The position numbers and the translations under genes are program-made. A stretch of DNA of 64,000 nt from Anaeromyxobacter sp. (GTDB lineage: Bacteria > Myxococcota > Myxococcia > Myxococcales > Anaeromyxobacteraceae), in NCBI GenBank assembly GCA_016718565.1, contig JADKCZ010000003.1, positions 476,483 through 540,482 on the forward strand. The letters run 5' to 3'. Positions 32,709 through 42,360 of the stretch are shown here, one piece after another. The notes under the pieces are model-generated. The model was not told where the DNA came from. It worked only from the letters and a program-made list of their open reading frames with translations, and searched no databases. Every line of letters starts with the position of its first letter. The stretch's first letter is position 1.

Positions 32709-32806
32709 CGGCTGCGGCCCGGGCCGGAGCCGAGGCGGAGGCCGGGGCCGCGGTCGACCTCCCGACACTCGACGCCCCGCCTCCCTTCGTGCGACGACCA
32801 GCGTCC

Positions 32807-34222
32807 ATGCGCTGGATCGTCGCCGCCGCCGGGACCGGCCTCATGACCGTCCTCGGCACCGTCTACAGCTGGAGCCTCTACGCCCAGCCGCTGGCGGCGG
32901 CCTTCGGCTGGTCGGCCTCCACCACCACCTGGGCCTTCGCGGCGGCCATCTTCTCCCTCGGGGTAGGCGCCATCCTGGGTGGCCGGCTGCAGGACCGGCT
33001 GGGGCCGCGGCCGGTGGCGGTGGCGGGCGCGGCGCTCTGGGCGCTCGGGAACCTGGGCGCCGGGCTGGGCACGCGCTGGCTCGGGTCGGCCTGGCTGTAC
33101 CTGAGCTACGGCGTGGTGGGCGGGCTGGGGCTGGGGCTGGCCTACGTGACGCCGGTGGCGGCGGTCACCAAGTGGTTCCCGGCCCGGCGGGGGCTCGGCA
33201 GCGGCCTGGTGGTCATGGGCTTCGGGCTGGGCGCCTTCCTCTACAACCTGGCCCTGCGCGCCGTGCCCTCCTTCGCGGCGGCGGCCAGGGAGGCCGGCGA
33301 GGTGCTGGCGCTGCGCAAGGTCGGCGCGGCGGCTGCGCTCTCCCCGGAGGCCACCGCGGCCGTGCTGGGGTCCTTCACGGTGTCGGGCCTGGTGTTCGGC
33401 GTGGTGGGGATCGCCTGCGCGGCGGCGATCCGGAACCCGCCGATCGCGACCTCGACCGGGACCCCGACCCCGACCCCGACCTCGACCGCGACCTCGACCT
33501 CGACCCCGACCTCGACCCCGACCTCGACCCCGACCCCGACCCCGACCTCGACCGCGACCTCGACCTCGACCGCGACCCCGCCCCCTTCCCTCGCCGACTG
33601 GCCCCCTTCCCTCGCCCTGCGCACCCCGCAGTTCTGGGCGCTCTGGGCCATGCTCTTCCTCAACGTCTCCGCCGGCATCCTCTTCATCTCGAGCGCCGTC
33701 CCCATCATGCGCGAGCTGACCGGCGCCAGCGCCGAGGCGGCGGTGGGGGTCTACGGGCTCATCGCCCTGGCCAACGGGCTGGGGCGCCTCCTGTGGGGCG
33801 CCGTCTCGGATCGGCTGGGCCGGCGGCTGGCCTACGGGCTCATCTACGGCGTCCAGATCGGCGTCTTCGCCGCGGTGTCGCAGGTCCACTCGCTCCCCGC
33901 GGTGGCGGCGCTCTTCGCGGTGGTGCTCCTCTGCTACGGCGGCGGCTTCGGGACCATGCCCTCGCTGGTGGCCGACTGGTTCGGCACCCGCCACCTGGGG
34001 ATCAACTACGGCTGGATCCTGTCGGCCTGGGGCGCCGCCGGGGTGGCCGGCCCGATCTTCGTGGCGGCGGTGAAGGATGCCACCGGCTCCTACACCGGCG
34101 CACTCCCGGTGATGGCGGGCGTGCTGGCCGCCGCCGTGCTGCTGCCGGTGCTGGCCCGACCCCCCGGCGCACCCACCCCGTCGAAGGTCGCTGCGTCGGC
34201 TGGCGCACGCCACCCGGGCTGA
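32807..34222 (+). CDS. MFS transporter, oxalate/formate antiporter-like (OFA family)
   Basis: A 471-residue, 12-helix carrier. It opens MRWIVAAAGTGLMTVLGTVYSWSLYAQPL, the OFA pattern, with GGRLQDRLGPRPVAVAG after helix 2 and GAVSDRLGRRLAYG in the second half, the two MFS A-loops. The central cytoplasmic loop is extended by about 46 residues of Thr/Pro/Ser/Ala from hexamer array E. The substrate is probably a monocarboxylate or similar, unproven. The start may be ATG 32807 or GTG 32789; neither has a clear ribosome site. Confidence 0.85.
   Translation: MRWIVAAAGTGLMTVLGTVYSWSLYAQPLAAAFGWSASTTTWAFAAAIFSLGVGAILGGRLQDRLGPRPVAVAGAALWALGNLGAGLGTRWLGSAWLYLSYGVVGGLGLGLAYVTPVAAVTKWFPARRGLGSGLVVMGFGLGAFLYNLALRAVPSFAAAAREAGEVLALRKVGAAAALSPEATAAVLGSFTVSGLVFGVVGIACAAAIRNPPIATSTGTPTPTPTSTATSTSTPTSTPTSTPTPTPTSTATSTSTATPPPSLADWPPSLALRTPQFWALWAMLFLNVSAGILFISSAVPIMRELTGASAEAAVGVYGLIALANGLGRLLWGAVSDRLGRRLAYGLIYGVQIGVFAAVSQVHSLPAVAALFAVVLLCYGGGFGTMPSLVADWFGTRHLGINYGWILSAWGAAGVAGPIFVAAVKDATGSYTGALPVMAGVLAAAVLLPVLARPPGAPTPSKVAASAGARHPG
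33445..33583. repeat. Hexamer array E inside the MFS gene
   Basis: About 23 GACCCC/GACCTC/GACCGC units read as Thr-Pro, Thr-Ser and Thr-Ala, residues about 213-259 of the carrier, between helices 6 and 7. A direct repeat CCCCCTTCCCTCGCC lies just after it (about 33580 and 33601). Confidence 0.92.
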
Positions 34223-34270
34223 TAGCATCGGGGCGAAGCGCCGCGCAGCCAGCGGCGGGGAGGCGTCGGG

Positions 34271-34660
34271 ATGATCACCCAGCTCGGAGGCCCCGCCGCC
34301 CCGGCGGCTCGCCCGCCCGAGGCAGCGGCGCGCCCGCTGGGCCCGGGCGACCATGCGGTCCGCCCGGGCGAACCCGCGGTGCGCCCGGCCGCCGCCGAGC
34401 CGGTCTTCCGCCCGCCCGGCACGGCAGCACCCGCCGCGACGAGGACCGACCAGCCAGTCGGCTCCGCCTCCGCCGAGGCCGAGGCCGAGGCCGCGCTGGA
34501 CGCCGCGACGCTGCCGCACGCGGCGCCCCGGCCCGAGCTGCGCTGGCACGAGATCTCCATCGTGCCCCCCGGGACACCGGCGCCGCGCGGCATCGCCGCC
34601 TACCTGGCCGCCTCGCACCCGCTCCCGGCGCCGGTGGCCCTGATCGACGCCGCCGTCTAG
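34271..34660 (+). CDS. Small Pro/Ala-rich hypothetical protein
   Basis: A 129-residue protein unlike any family recognised here. The first 90 residues are low-complexity Ala/Pro/Arg; the C-terminus LRWHEISIVPPGTPAPRGIAAYLAASHPL looks more ordered. A GGGGAGG ribosome site lies 7 nt before the ATG, which supports it as a real gene. It sits between the MFS gene and nifA on the same strand. No signal peptide or membrane helix. Confidence 0.5.
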   Translation: MITQLGGPAAPAARPPEAAARPLGPGDHAVRPGEPAVRPAAAEPVFRPPGTAAPAATRTDQPVGSASAEAEAEAALDAATLPHAAPRPELRWHEISIVPPGTPAPRGIAAYLAASHPLPAPVALIDAAV

Positions 34661-34812
34661 GGCGCCGGTCTCCCCTGCCCGGCTGCCCGACCGCCGAGCA
34701 GCCAGCGCACCCCCTGCCAGCACGAGACCGGCCACCCGCGGGAGCCGTCGCCTCGGCCCGGCGTTTCCCGCCTGATCCCGGGCGCCTGGCTCCGCCGCCC
34801 GAACGCCCCCGC

Positions 34813-34829
34813 TGGCACGCGGCCTGCTA
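34813..34829 (+). promoter_or_regulatory. Candidate sigma54 promoter of nifA
   Basis: TGGCACGCGGCCTGCTA has the GG-N10-GC spacing and a consensus TGGCAC -24 box. Transcription would start near 34839, only about 2 nt before the nifA ATG, giving a nearly leaderless mRNA. It is either real with leaderless translation, or a chance match. Confidence 0.4.
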
Positions 34830-34840
34830 CTCCCGGTCGG

Positions 34841-36475
<1,635 letters not shown>

Positions 36476-36486
36476 GCCGAGGCGCC

Positions 36487-37275
36487 ATGCGGCCCACCTC
36501 CTTCAACCGCTGCAACCTGCCGCCCTGGGTCATCGCCTCGGCGGAGTTCAACGACGACCCCCGCGCGCTCGAGGTGCAGGGGGTGCGCGAGGCCAACGCC
36601 TTCTTCTTCCGCGCCCTCGACGCCACCGACGATCCGGCCGAGCGGGCCCGGCGCCTCGACGACTGGCTCTCGGTGCGCTTCCAGCTGCACCAGTGGCAGG
36701 CGCAGGCCTCGCCCACCGCGCGCCGGGCCCTGCGCAACGGCTACCTGCGCTTCCTGCGCGGCTGGGGCCACGACTCGAGCTCGGTGGAGGGCGCGGTGCT
36801 GAAGGCCTGGGTGGAGAGCCGCATGGGCATCCCGCCCACCTTCCACGGCGGCCGCCTGGACGGCGCGGACGGCGAGGCCCAGCGGCGCTACGAGGCCGAC
36901 CGCATGCAGGGCAGCGCGCGCACCAGCGCCATCTTCGACCAGCTGGACCTGGTCTACGCCTTCACCCAGTACGAGCTGGCGCGCCGCCACCCGGAGGCGC
37001 GCTGGCTCACCCTGTGGCGGGGCCAGCACGACGTGGGCGAGCACCAGGTGCTGCGCCGCCTGGGCCCGCGCGAGCAGGTGGTGGCGCTCAACAACCTCTG
37101 CTCCTTCACCGACGACCCGGAGCGGGCCTGGGAGTTCGGCTCCACGGTCTGGGAGGCGCGGGTGGCGGTGCCGCGCCTCTTCTGCCTCTCCTGGCTCCTG
37201 GGCGGCGCGCTGCAGGGGGAGCGCGAGGCGCTGGTCATCGGCGGCGAGCTCACGGTGCGGCGGGTCATGGCCTAG
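36487..37275 (+). CDS. draT: NAD+-dinitrogen-reductase ADP-ribosyltransferase DraT
   Basis: A 262-residue enzyme that inactivates NifH by ADP-ribosylating one Arg when fixed nitrogen or darkness/energy signals change. Recognisable family text includes FNRCNLPPWVIASAEFNDDP, VREANAFFF, GWGHDSSSVEGAVLKAWVESRMG, PTFHGGRL and LYAFTQYELARRHP-like sequence around residue 160, and TLWRGQHD. It lies 11 nt after nifA, so activator and post-translational switch are co-transcribed. Its stop shares CTAG with the convergent draG. Confidence 0.93.
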   Translation: MRPTSFNRCNLPPWVIASAEFNDDPRALEVQGVREANAFFFRALDATDDPAERARRLDDWLSVRFQLHQWQAQASPTARRALRNGYLRFLRGWGHDSSSVEGAVLKAWVESRMGIPPTFHGGRLDGADGEAQRRYEADRMQGSARTSAIFDQLDLVYAFTQYELARRHPEARWLTLWRGQHDVGEHQVLRRLGPREQVVALNNLCSFTDDPERAWEFGSTVWEARVAVPRLFCLSWLLGGALQGEREALVIGGELTVRRVMA

Positions 37276-38222
37276 GGTGGGCCGCCCTGCCCCAGCGGCG
37301 ACAGCCCCACCAGCCGCCCGGACAGCCGCGAGAGCTCGGCGACCAGCCCGCGGTCGAGGCGCCTGGTCCAGCGGGCCGGCAGCGCCTCCGGCCCGTAGTA
37401 GGCGCCGGCGATGGCGCCGGCGATGGCCCCGGTGGTGTCGGCGTCGCCGCCCTGGTTGACCACCGCCGTCAGGCACCCCTCGAAGTCGTGCGTCGCGAAG
37501 AGGTGGTGCAGCACCGTCTGCATGGTGTCCGCCACGTAGCCGGTGGCCAGGCCGCGGTAGGGCACGAAGCGCAGGCGCGGCTGGGCCTGCACCGCGGCCT
37601 CCGCGCAGGCGCGGAGGTGGCGGAGCGAGCGCCCCAGGCAGGCCTGCTGGACCAGCCGGGCCACCAGGACGCAGGCCGCGTCGGAGAGCGGGTGGTGGTG
37701 CGTGATGCGGGCCTGCGCCACCGCCACGCGCCGCAGCGCCGCGTCGTCGCCCAGCGTCAGGAGGGCCACCGGCAGCACCCGCATGGCGGCGCCGTTCCCG
37801 GCGTCCCACTCGCCCGGCTGGCCCTCGGTGGTCCCGTCCAGCATGAAGCGGCGGATCCCGGCGCGGCAGGTGGAGCCGACGTCGGTGGGGCGACCCGTGA
37901 GCCAGGCGGCGAAGGCGGCGGCCACCGCCGGCGCCGACCACCCCCCGGCGGCGTCGACGGCGCGCGCCACGGCGAGCGACATCTCGGTGTCGTCGGTCAC
38001 CTGGCCTGGCCGCAGGCGCAGCCACCCGCCGCCGCTGAGCTCGCGGTGGACCCCGTGGGCCGCCCGGATCTCGCCGGCCGTCATGAACTCCACGGTGGCG
38101 CCCAGCGCGTCGCCGATGGCCAGGCCGAGGAAGGCGGCCCGGGCCCGGTCGCGGACGTCGGGCAGGTGGACGGAGGGCGGCGGCGCGAGGGGCGGCGCGC
38201 CCGGGCAGGCCGGCTGGTCCAC
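37272..38222 (-). CDS. draG: ADP-ribosyl-[dinitrogen reductase] hydrolase DraG
   Basis: A 316-residue manganese-dependent hydrolase that removes the ADP-ribose from NifH. Metal-ligand motifs are visible: GDALGATVEFM, QVTDDTEMSLAVA, and NQGGDADTTGAIAGAIAGA, plus AQARITHHHP typical of DraG. Starts at GTG. It is the last gene of the minus-strand nif run, 10 nt after the GNAT gene, and converges with draT. Confidence 0.93.
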   Translation of the reverse strand: MDQPACPGAPPLAPPPSVHLPDVRDRARAAFLGLAIGDALGATVEFMTAGEIRAAHGVHRELSGGGWLRLRPGQVTDDTEMSLAVARAVDAAGGWSAPAVAAAFAAWLTGRPTDVGSTCRAGIRRFMLDGTTEGQPGEWDAGNGAAMRVLPVALLTLGDDAALRRVAVAQARITHHHPLSDAACVLVARLVQQACLGRSLRHLRACAEAAVQAQPRLRFVPYRGLATGYVADTMQTVLHHLFATHDFEGCLTAVVNQGGDADTTGAIAGAIAGAYYGPEALPARWTRRLDRGLVAELSRLSGRLVGLSPLGQGGPP

Positions 38223-38232
38223 GGCCGCGGGC

Positions 38233-38727
38233 CTAGGGGCGCTGCCGCAGCGCCCGCAGCTGGGTGGGGCGCCAGCCGAGCCGCCGGTAGAAGCCGTGCG
38301 CCGCCAGGTTCTCCTCGTCCACCAGCAGCTGCAGGCGGGTGGCGCCGCGCTCCCTGGCCCAGGCGCCGAGCGCGTCCAGCAGCAGCCGCCCGGCCCCGGC
38401 GCCGCGGGCCGCCGCCTCCACCACCAGGTCCTCCACCCAGGCCGCCGGACCGCCCTCGGCGGTGGAGATGACCAGCTGCCCGGTCACCAGCCCCACCACC
38501 GCGCCGTCGCGCTCGGCCACCAGCACCGCGGCCCGGTCCCCGGCCGCCAGCAGGGCGGCCAGCCCGCGCCGCTGCCGCGCCGGCTCGGGCGCGAAGTCGG
38601 CCTCCAGCGAGAAGAGCTCCGAGAGCAGCCCCACCAGCGCCGGGAGGTCCGCCGTCCCGGCCGGGCGGACGGCCAGCACGCCGCCGCGGTCGGGCGCCGG
38701 GCAGGCGGCCGGCCCGGCCCGGCTCAC
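38233..38727 (-). CDS. GNAT-family N-acetyltransferase in the nif operon
   Basis: A 164-residue acetyltransferase with acceptor/CoA-binding motif VEDLVVEAAARGAGAGRLLLDAL (the R/QxxGxG/A loop) and HGFYRRLGW at the end. GTG start overlaps the ferredoxin stop by 4 nt, so it is produced with FdxB and followed by draG. GNAT genes are found in some nif clusters, but the substrate is unknown. Confidence 0.82.
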   Translation of the reverse strand: MSRAGPAACPAPDRGGVLAVRPAGTADLPALVGLLSELFSLEADFAPEPARQRRGLAALLAAGDRAAVLVAERDGAVVGLVTGQLVISTAEGGPAAWVEDLVVEAAARGAGAGRLLLDALGAWARERGATRLQLLVDEENLAAHGFYRRLGWRPTQLRALRQRP

Positions 38728-38990
38728 GGCGCCGGCACCGGCTCGAAGGTGAACGCGTCCTTCTTGCAGGTCCGGCCGCAGGCCTCGCAGCCGATGCAGT
38801 CGTCGGGGCGCCCCACCACCGCGTACATCTTGGCCGACTCCTCCTCGTCCACCTCGGCCGGCGCCAGCACGTCGTGGGCGCAGATCTTGATGCAGCGGCC
38901 GCAGCCGATGCACAGCTCCTTGTCGATGTGGCGCACGAAGCGGGGCGTCCACTCCCTGCCGCTGCGGGTCAGCCCGGTGATGAACGACAT
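38724..38990 (-). CDS. fdxB: Nif-associated ferredoxin III (FdxB)
   Basis: An 88-residue ferredoxin with two Cys clusters, CIGCGRCIKIC and CIGCEACGRTC, each able to carry a [4Fe-4S] cluster. The N-terminus SFITGLTRSGREWTPRFVRHID is characteristic of nif-specific ferredoxin III. It may feed electrons to nitrogenase or to FeMo-cofactor assembly. A 123-bp gap with an 11-bp hairpin separates it from nifX. Confidence 0.93.
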   Translation of the reverse strand: MSFITGLTRSGREWTPRFVRHIDKELCIGCGRCIKICAHDVLAPAEVDEEESAKMYAVVGRPDDCIGCEACGRTCKKDAFTFEPVPAP

Positions 38991-39080
38991 GTCGCTCCTC
39001 CTCCTGCTCCTGGTGGACGCCGCCGGAGGGCGGCGCGGTGGCCTGGCGCGCCGCCCGTCGAGCGGCGCCCAGGGTGGTGG

Positions 39081-39109
39081 CCCGGCGCCCCGGCCAGCGG
39101 GGCGCCGGG
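39081..39109 (-). terminator. 11-bp hairpin after nifX
   Basis: Perfect inverted repeat CCCGGCGCCCC / GGGGCGCCGGG with a 7-nt loop, beginning 4 nt past the nifX stop on the minus strand. No T-tract follows, so it may stabilise the upstream mRNA end or attenuate rather than fully terminate. Confidence 0.6.
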
Positions 39110-39113
39110 AGCT

Positions 39114-39506
39114 TCAGTCCAGCGGCGCCTCGGGGGGCGGCTCGACCTCGGTGGGCCCGAGCAGGCGGCGCAGCCACGGCGGCGGGCGGCCGCGCAGCAC
39201 CTGCTGCAGCCTGGCCACCGCCTCGGCCACCGGCAGGGGCTCCCCGGTCTTCATGGGGTGGACCCGGCGGGCCACCAGCTTGGCGGCCGCCGGCCCGCCG
39301 ATGGCCTGCGTGTAGACGATGGCGCAGCCGGCGATGGCCGAGGCGCGGGCGGCGATGCGGTCCTCCTCGTCGCCGCCGGAGAGGGTGGCCACCTGCCCGA
39401 CCACCTCGGCGGAGTCCGGCCCCACCTCCCAGATGAAGAAGCGGCTCGCCTGGCCGAAGTGCTCGTCGATGGTGGTGCCGCTGCTGCTGGTGAACGCCAC
39501 GCGCAT
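39114..39506 (-). CDS. nifX: FeMo-cofactor carrier NifX
   Basis: A 130-residue NifX/dinitrogenase iron-molybdenum cofactor-binding protein that carries NifB-co or VK-cluster between NifB and NifEN. Typical features are MRVAFTSSSGTTIDEHFGQASRFFIWEVGPD and the later AIGGPAAAKLV. It follows nifEN by 31 nt. A second NifX-like domain is fused to NifB in this locus. Confidence 0.92.
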   Translation of the reverse strand: MRVAFTSSSGTTIDEHFGQASRFFIWEVGPDSAEVVGQVATLSGGDEEDRIAARASAIAGCAIVYTQAIGGPAAAKLVARRVHPMKTGEPLPVAEAVARLQQVLRGRPPPWLRRLLGPTEVEPPPEAPLD

Positions 39507-39519
39507 GCCCTGCCTCCTC

Positions 39520-39533
39520 GGCCCTGGAGGGCC
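39520..39533 (-). terminator. Short hairpin after nifEN
   Basis: GGCCC and GGGCC arms with a 4-nt loop, within the 31-nt nifEN-nifX gap and 4 nt past the nifEN stop. It is one of four hairpins placed just after stops in this operon. Confidence 0.45.
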
Positions 39534-39537
39534 CCCG

Positions 39538-42297
39538 TCAGTTGTGGGCCAGCTTCTGCGCCTCGCCCGTCGAGGCCTGCAGCAGGTTGGCCACCTCGAA
39601 GACCAGGTTCATGGTGCCGCGGTAGCCGACCCAGACCTTCTGGTGCCCGCCCAGCCGGTCGAAGACCGGGTAGCCGGTGCGCAGGTGGGCCTTCACGCCC
39701 AGCGCGGCGGTCGCCTGGCGGCCGTTGGAGTTGGCCACCAGCAGGTCCACGCCCCGGGCCGCCTCCTCCAGGTCCTCCAGGTCGCCCACGAAGACCCGCG
39801 GGCACGGCAGCGCGTCCAGCCCCCGGGTGCGGGTGGCGGCCAGGGCGGCCGTGAGATGGCAGCCCATGCCGTGCAGGAAGGCCGCCAGCCCCTTCAGGTG
39901 GTCGGCCTCCAGCGCCAGGGCCACCTTCTTGCCGCTGAACTGGTAGTGGCTGTCCACCATGGCGTCGGCCAGGCGGCTGCGCCAGCGCCGCAGCGGCTCG
40001 GGCACCGGGCGGCCGGAGAGGGCCGAGAGGGTGGCCACGAAGGCGTCCACCTCGCCGATCCCGGTCAGGGAGGTGAAGCCGTAGGCCGGCACCCCGAAGC
40101 GCTCGGTCAGGCCGCGGGCCGCCCGGGCCAGCGAGTCACCCACGTAGAGGGTGGCGGCGCCCCGGCCGGCCAGGCGCACCGCCTCCACCGGCACGCCGCC
40201 GGTGGAGAGGGGCGAGACCTCCAGGTCGATGTGGCCGTCGAGCGCCGTCGAGAGGTCCGGCACCGTGAGCGGCTCGAGCCCGAAGGCCTCGATCAGCCCC
40301 TTCAGCTCCTCCACGTCGGCCGGGGTGAGGTGGGAGCCCGGCAGCAGGTTCACCTGGCGGGGCCGCCGCTCGCCGCCCTCGGCCAGCGTGCCCAGGATGG
40401 CCTCGACCGCGGCGGCGTAGCCCTCCTGCAGCGAGCCGCAGTAGTCGGGGGTGGAGGCCCAGATGACCGGCGTGCCGGCCAGGTCGGGCCGCTCCAGGCG
40501 CAGCTGGGCGATGGCCGACTGCACGTCGTCGCCCATGGTCTCGGTGAGCCCGGAGGTCATCACCCCCACCACGCCCGGCCGGAACTTCTCCACCACCCGG
40601 CCGATGCCGCGCTTCAGGTTCTCCCAGCCGCCGAAGATGGCCGAGTCCTCGCTCATGGCGGTGGAGTTGAGGGCGATCGACTCCTTGAAGTGGCGCGAGA
40701 GCTGGAGCCGGATGAAGGTCGAGCAGCCCTGGGCGCCGTGGAGCAGGCCGAGCATCCGGTCGATGCCCAGGTAGGCCAGGGTGGCCCCCAGCGCCGGCGA
40801 GTTCTTCTGCGGGTTGACGGTGGCCGCCTTGACCGGGACCTTGACCCGCGAGGCCGACAGGTCCTCCGCCGCCAGCCGGTCGGCGTGGCCGGCCGCCCGC
40901 TCCGCCGCCAGCAGGCAGGCCGCCTCGCCGCCCTCCCAGGGCGACGGCACGGTCAGGGCCGGCCAGATGGGGTTGCCGACCGTCAGGTCGAGCTGGCGCG
41001 CGAAGGTGACCATCCCCTGGTAGCCGGCGTAGGGGTGGGACCGCCCGTGGTTGATGTCGAGGAACGGGGTGCGGGTCTTGAGCGCCAGGAACTTGGTCTT
41101 GCCGCCGGCCACGATCAGGTCGGGCAGCTTCTCCTTCATGACCGCCAGCAGCCCGGCCGTGGAGGTGTCCTCGATGATGCCGGCGTCCTCCCGCATCAGC
41201 GCCTTCATGCGGTGGAAGTCCTCCAGGGTGGAGTTCTGGGTCCCGGCGGCCAGGATCTCCACGCCCAGCTCGCTGAGGGCGTTCACCATCGACCAGGTCT
41301 TGACCCCCCCGGTGAAGAGGACCGCCCGCTTCCCCTGGAGCCGCGCCCGGTGGGGGGCGATGGCCAGGCGGGTGGCGACCTCCTCCTCGGCCACCAGCCG
41401 CTCCACCCGGTCGCGCATGGTGGTGTCGCCCGGCACGCCGCGGGCCTCGTCGAGCGCGGCGGCGATGTCCCTGAGCGCCTTGGCGGTGTCGGTCAGGCCG
41501 TAGAAGGACTCCTCCAGGTAGGGGATGCCGAACCGCTTCTTCATCTTCCGCGCCATGTTGGTGAGGCTCTTGGAGCAGATGATGACGTTGAGGCGGGCCC
41601 GGTGGGCGTACCGCAGGTCCGCGAACCTGGCGTCGCCGCTGATGCAGGAGAGGATGCGGATGCCGAGCCGCTCGAAGAGGGGCAGCATCCCCCACAGGTC
41701 GCCGGCGATGTTGTACTCGCCGATCAGGTTGACGTCGTAGTCGGTCAGGTGATCCGGCTCGGCGGTGCCGATGACGTGGTCGAGCAGCAGCTCCCCGGCC
41801 AGCCGGTTGCCGATGTTCTTGTCCCCGACGAACCCGGGGGTGTTGACCGGGATGACCGGCACGTCCACCTCGGCCGAGACCGACTTGCAGACCGAGTCGA
41901 CGTCGTCGCCCGTCATGGCCGAGACGCAGGTGGCGTAGACGAAGACGGCCTTGGCCTCGCCGCGGTAGCGGGCGGTGAGGTCCAGGATGGCCTGGCGCAG
42001 CTTCTTCTCGCCGCCGAAGACCACGTCGTTCTGGCTCAGCTCGGTGGTGAAGCCGCGCCGGTAGAGCTGGCTGCCGGAGGAGCGGGCCCCGCGGTTGTCC
42101 CAGGAGTTGCCGGCGCAGCCGATGGGGCCGTGGACCAGGTGGATGGCGTCGGTGATGGGCATCAGCACCACCCGGGCGCCGTCGAAGGCGCAGCTCCGCT
42201 CGGTGCCCTCCCCCGGCTCGGACTTCTTGCAGAACTTGGGCGCGCCCTTCTCCTGGGTCTCGCACTCGGCGGCGTCGTAGTAGTCGGGGCGCGCCAT
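39538..42297 (-). CDS. nifEN: Fused FeMo-cofactor scaffold NifE-NifN
   Basis: A 919-residue single chain covering both subunits of the cofactor maturation scaffold. NifE-like part about 1-450, with cluster-binding Cys36 (TERSCAFDGA), Cys61 (PIGCAGNSW) and Cys124 (YATCVSAMTGDD). A charged linker spans about 451-485. The NifN-like part 486-919 contains VNPQKNSPALGATLAYLGID, GAQGCSTFIR, MSEDSAIFGG and SGLTETMGDDV. No stop codon or ribosome site lies at the junction, so this is a true fusion. It sits between nifK and nifX, the normal place for nifE and nifN. Confidence 0.94.
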   Translation of the reverse strand: MARPDYYDAAECETQEKGAPKFCKKSEPGEGTERSCAFDGARVVLMPITDAIHLVHGPIGCAGNSWDNRGARSSGSQLYRRGFTTELSQNDVVFGGEKKLRQAILDLTARYRGEAKAVFVYATCVSAMTGDDVDSVCKSVSAEVDVPVIPVNTPGFVGDKNIGNRLAGELLLDHVIGTAEPDHLTDYDVNLIGEYNIAGDLWGMLPLFERLGIRILSCISGDARFADLRYAHRARLNVIICSKSLTNMARKMKKRFGIPYLEESFYGLTDTAKALRDIAAALDEARGVPGDTTMRDRVERLVAEEEVATRLAIAPHRARLQGKRAVLFTGGVKTWSMVNALSELGVEILAAGTQNSTLEDFHRMKALMREDAGIIEDTSTAGLLAVMKEKLPDLIVAGGKTKFLALKTRTPFLDINHGRSHPYAGYQGMVTFARQLDLTVGNPIWPALTVPSPWEGGEAACLLAAERAAGHADRLAAEDLSASRVKVPVKAATVNPQKNSPALGATLAYLGIDRMLGLLHGAQGCSTFIRLQLSRHFKESIALNSTAMSEDSAIFGGWENLKRGIGRVVEKFRPGVVGVMTSGLTETMGDDVQSAIAQLRLERPDLAGTPVIWASTPDYCGSLQEGYAAAVEAILGTLAEGGERRPRQVNLLPGSHLTPADVEELKGLIEAFGLEPLTVPDLSTALDGHIDLEVSPLSTGGVPVEAVRLAGRGAATLYVGDSLARAARGLTERFGVPAYGFTSLTGIGEVDAFVATLSALSGRPVPEPLRRWRSRLADAMVDSHYQFSGKKVALALEADHLKGLAAFLHGMGCHLTAALAATRTRGLDALPCPRVFVGDLEDLEEAARGVDLLVANSNGRQATAALGVKAHLRTGYPVFDRLGGHQKVWVGYRGTMNLVFEVANLLQASTGEAQKLAHN

Positions 42298-42321
42298 GGC
42301 TCCTCCGGGAGGCGTGAAGGT

Positions 42322-42353
42322 GGGGCGCGCGCCGGCTCCCGGTCGCGCGCCCC
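42322..42353 (-). terminator. 10-bp hairpin after nifK
   Basis: GGGGCGCGCG and CGCGCGCCCC arms with a 12-nt loop in the 63-bp nifK-nifEN gap, starting 7 nt beyond the nifK stop. No T-tract. It is placed to protect or attenuate the nifHDK transcript relative to nifEN. Confidence 0.55.
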
Positions 42354-42360
42354 GGTCCGG

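Noticed and set aside
32511..32768. N-terminal extension of the HelD-like helicase through the G-tract and REP element
   Set aside because: It would encode poly-Pro from a repeat present elsewhere as noncoding DNA; a GTG with a ribosome site lies just before the conserved helical region.
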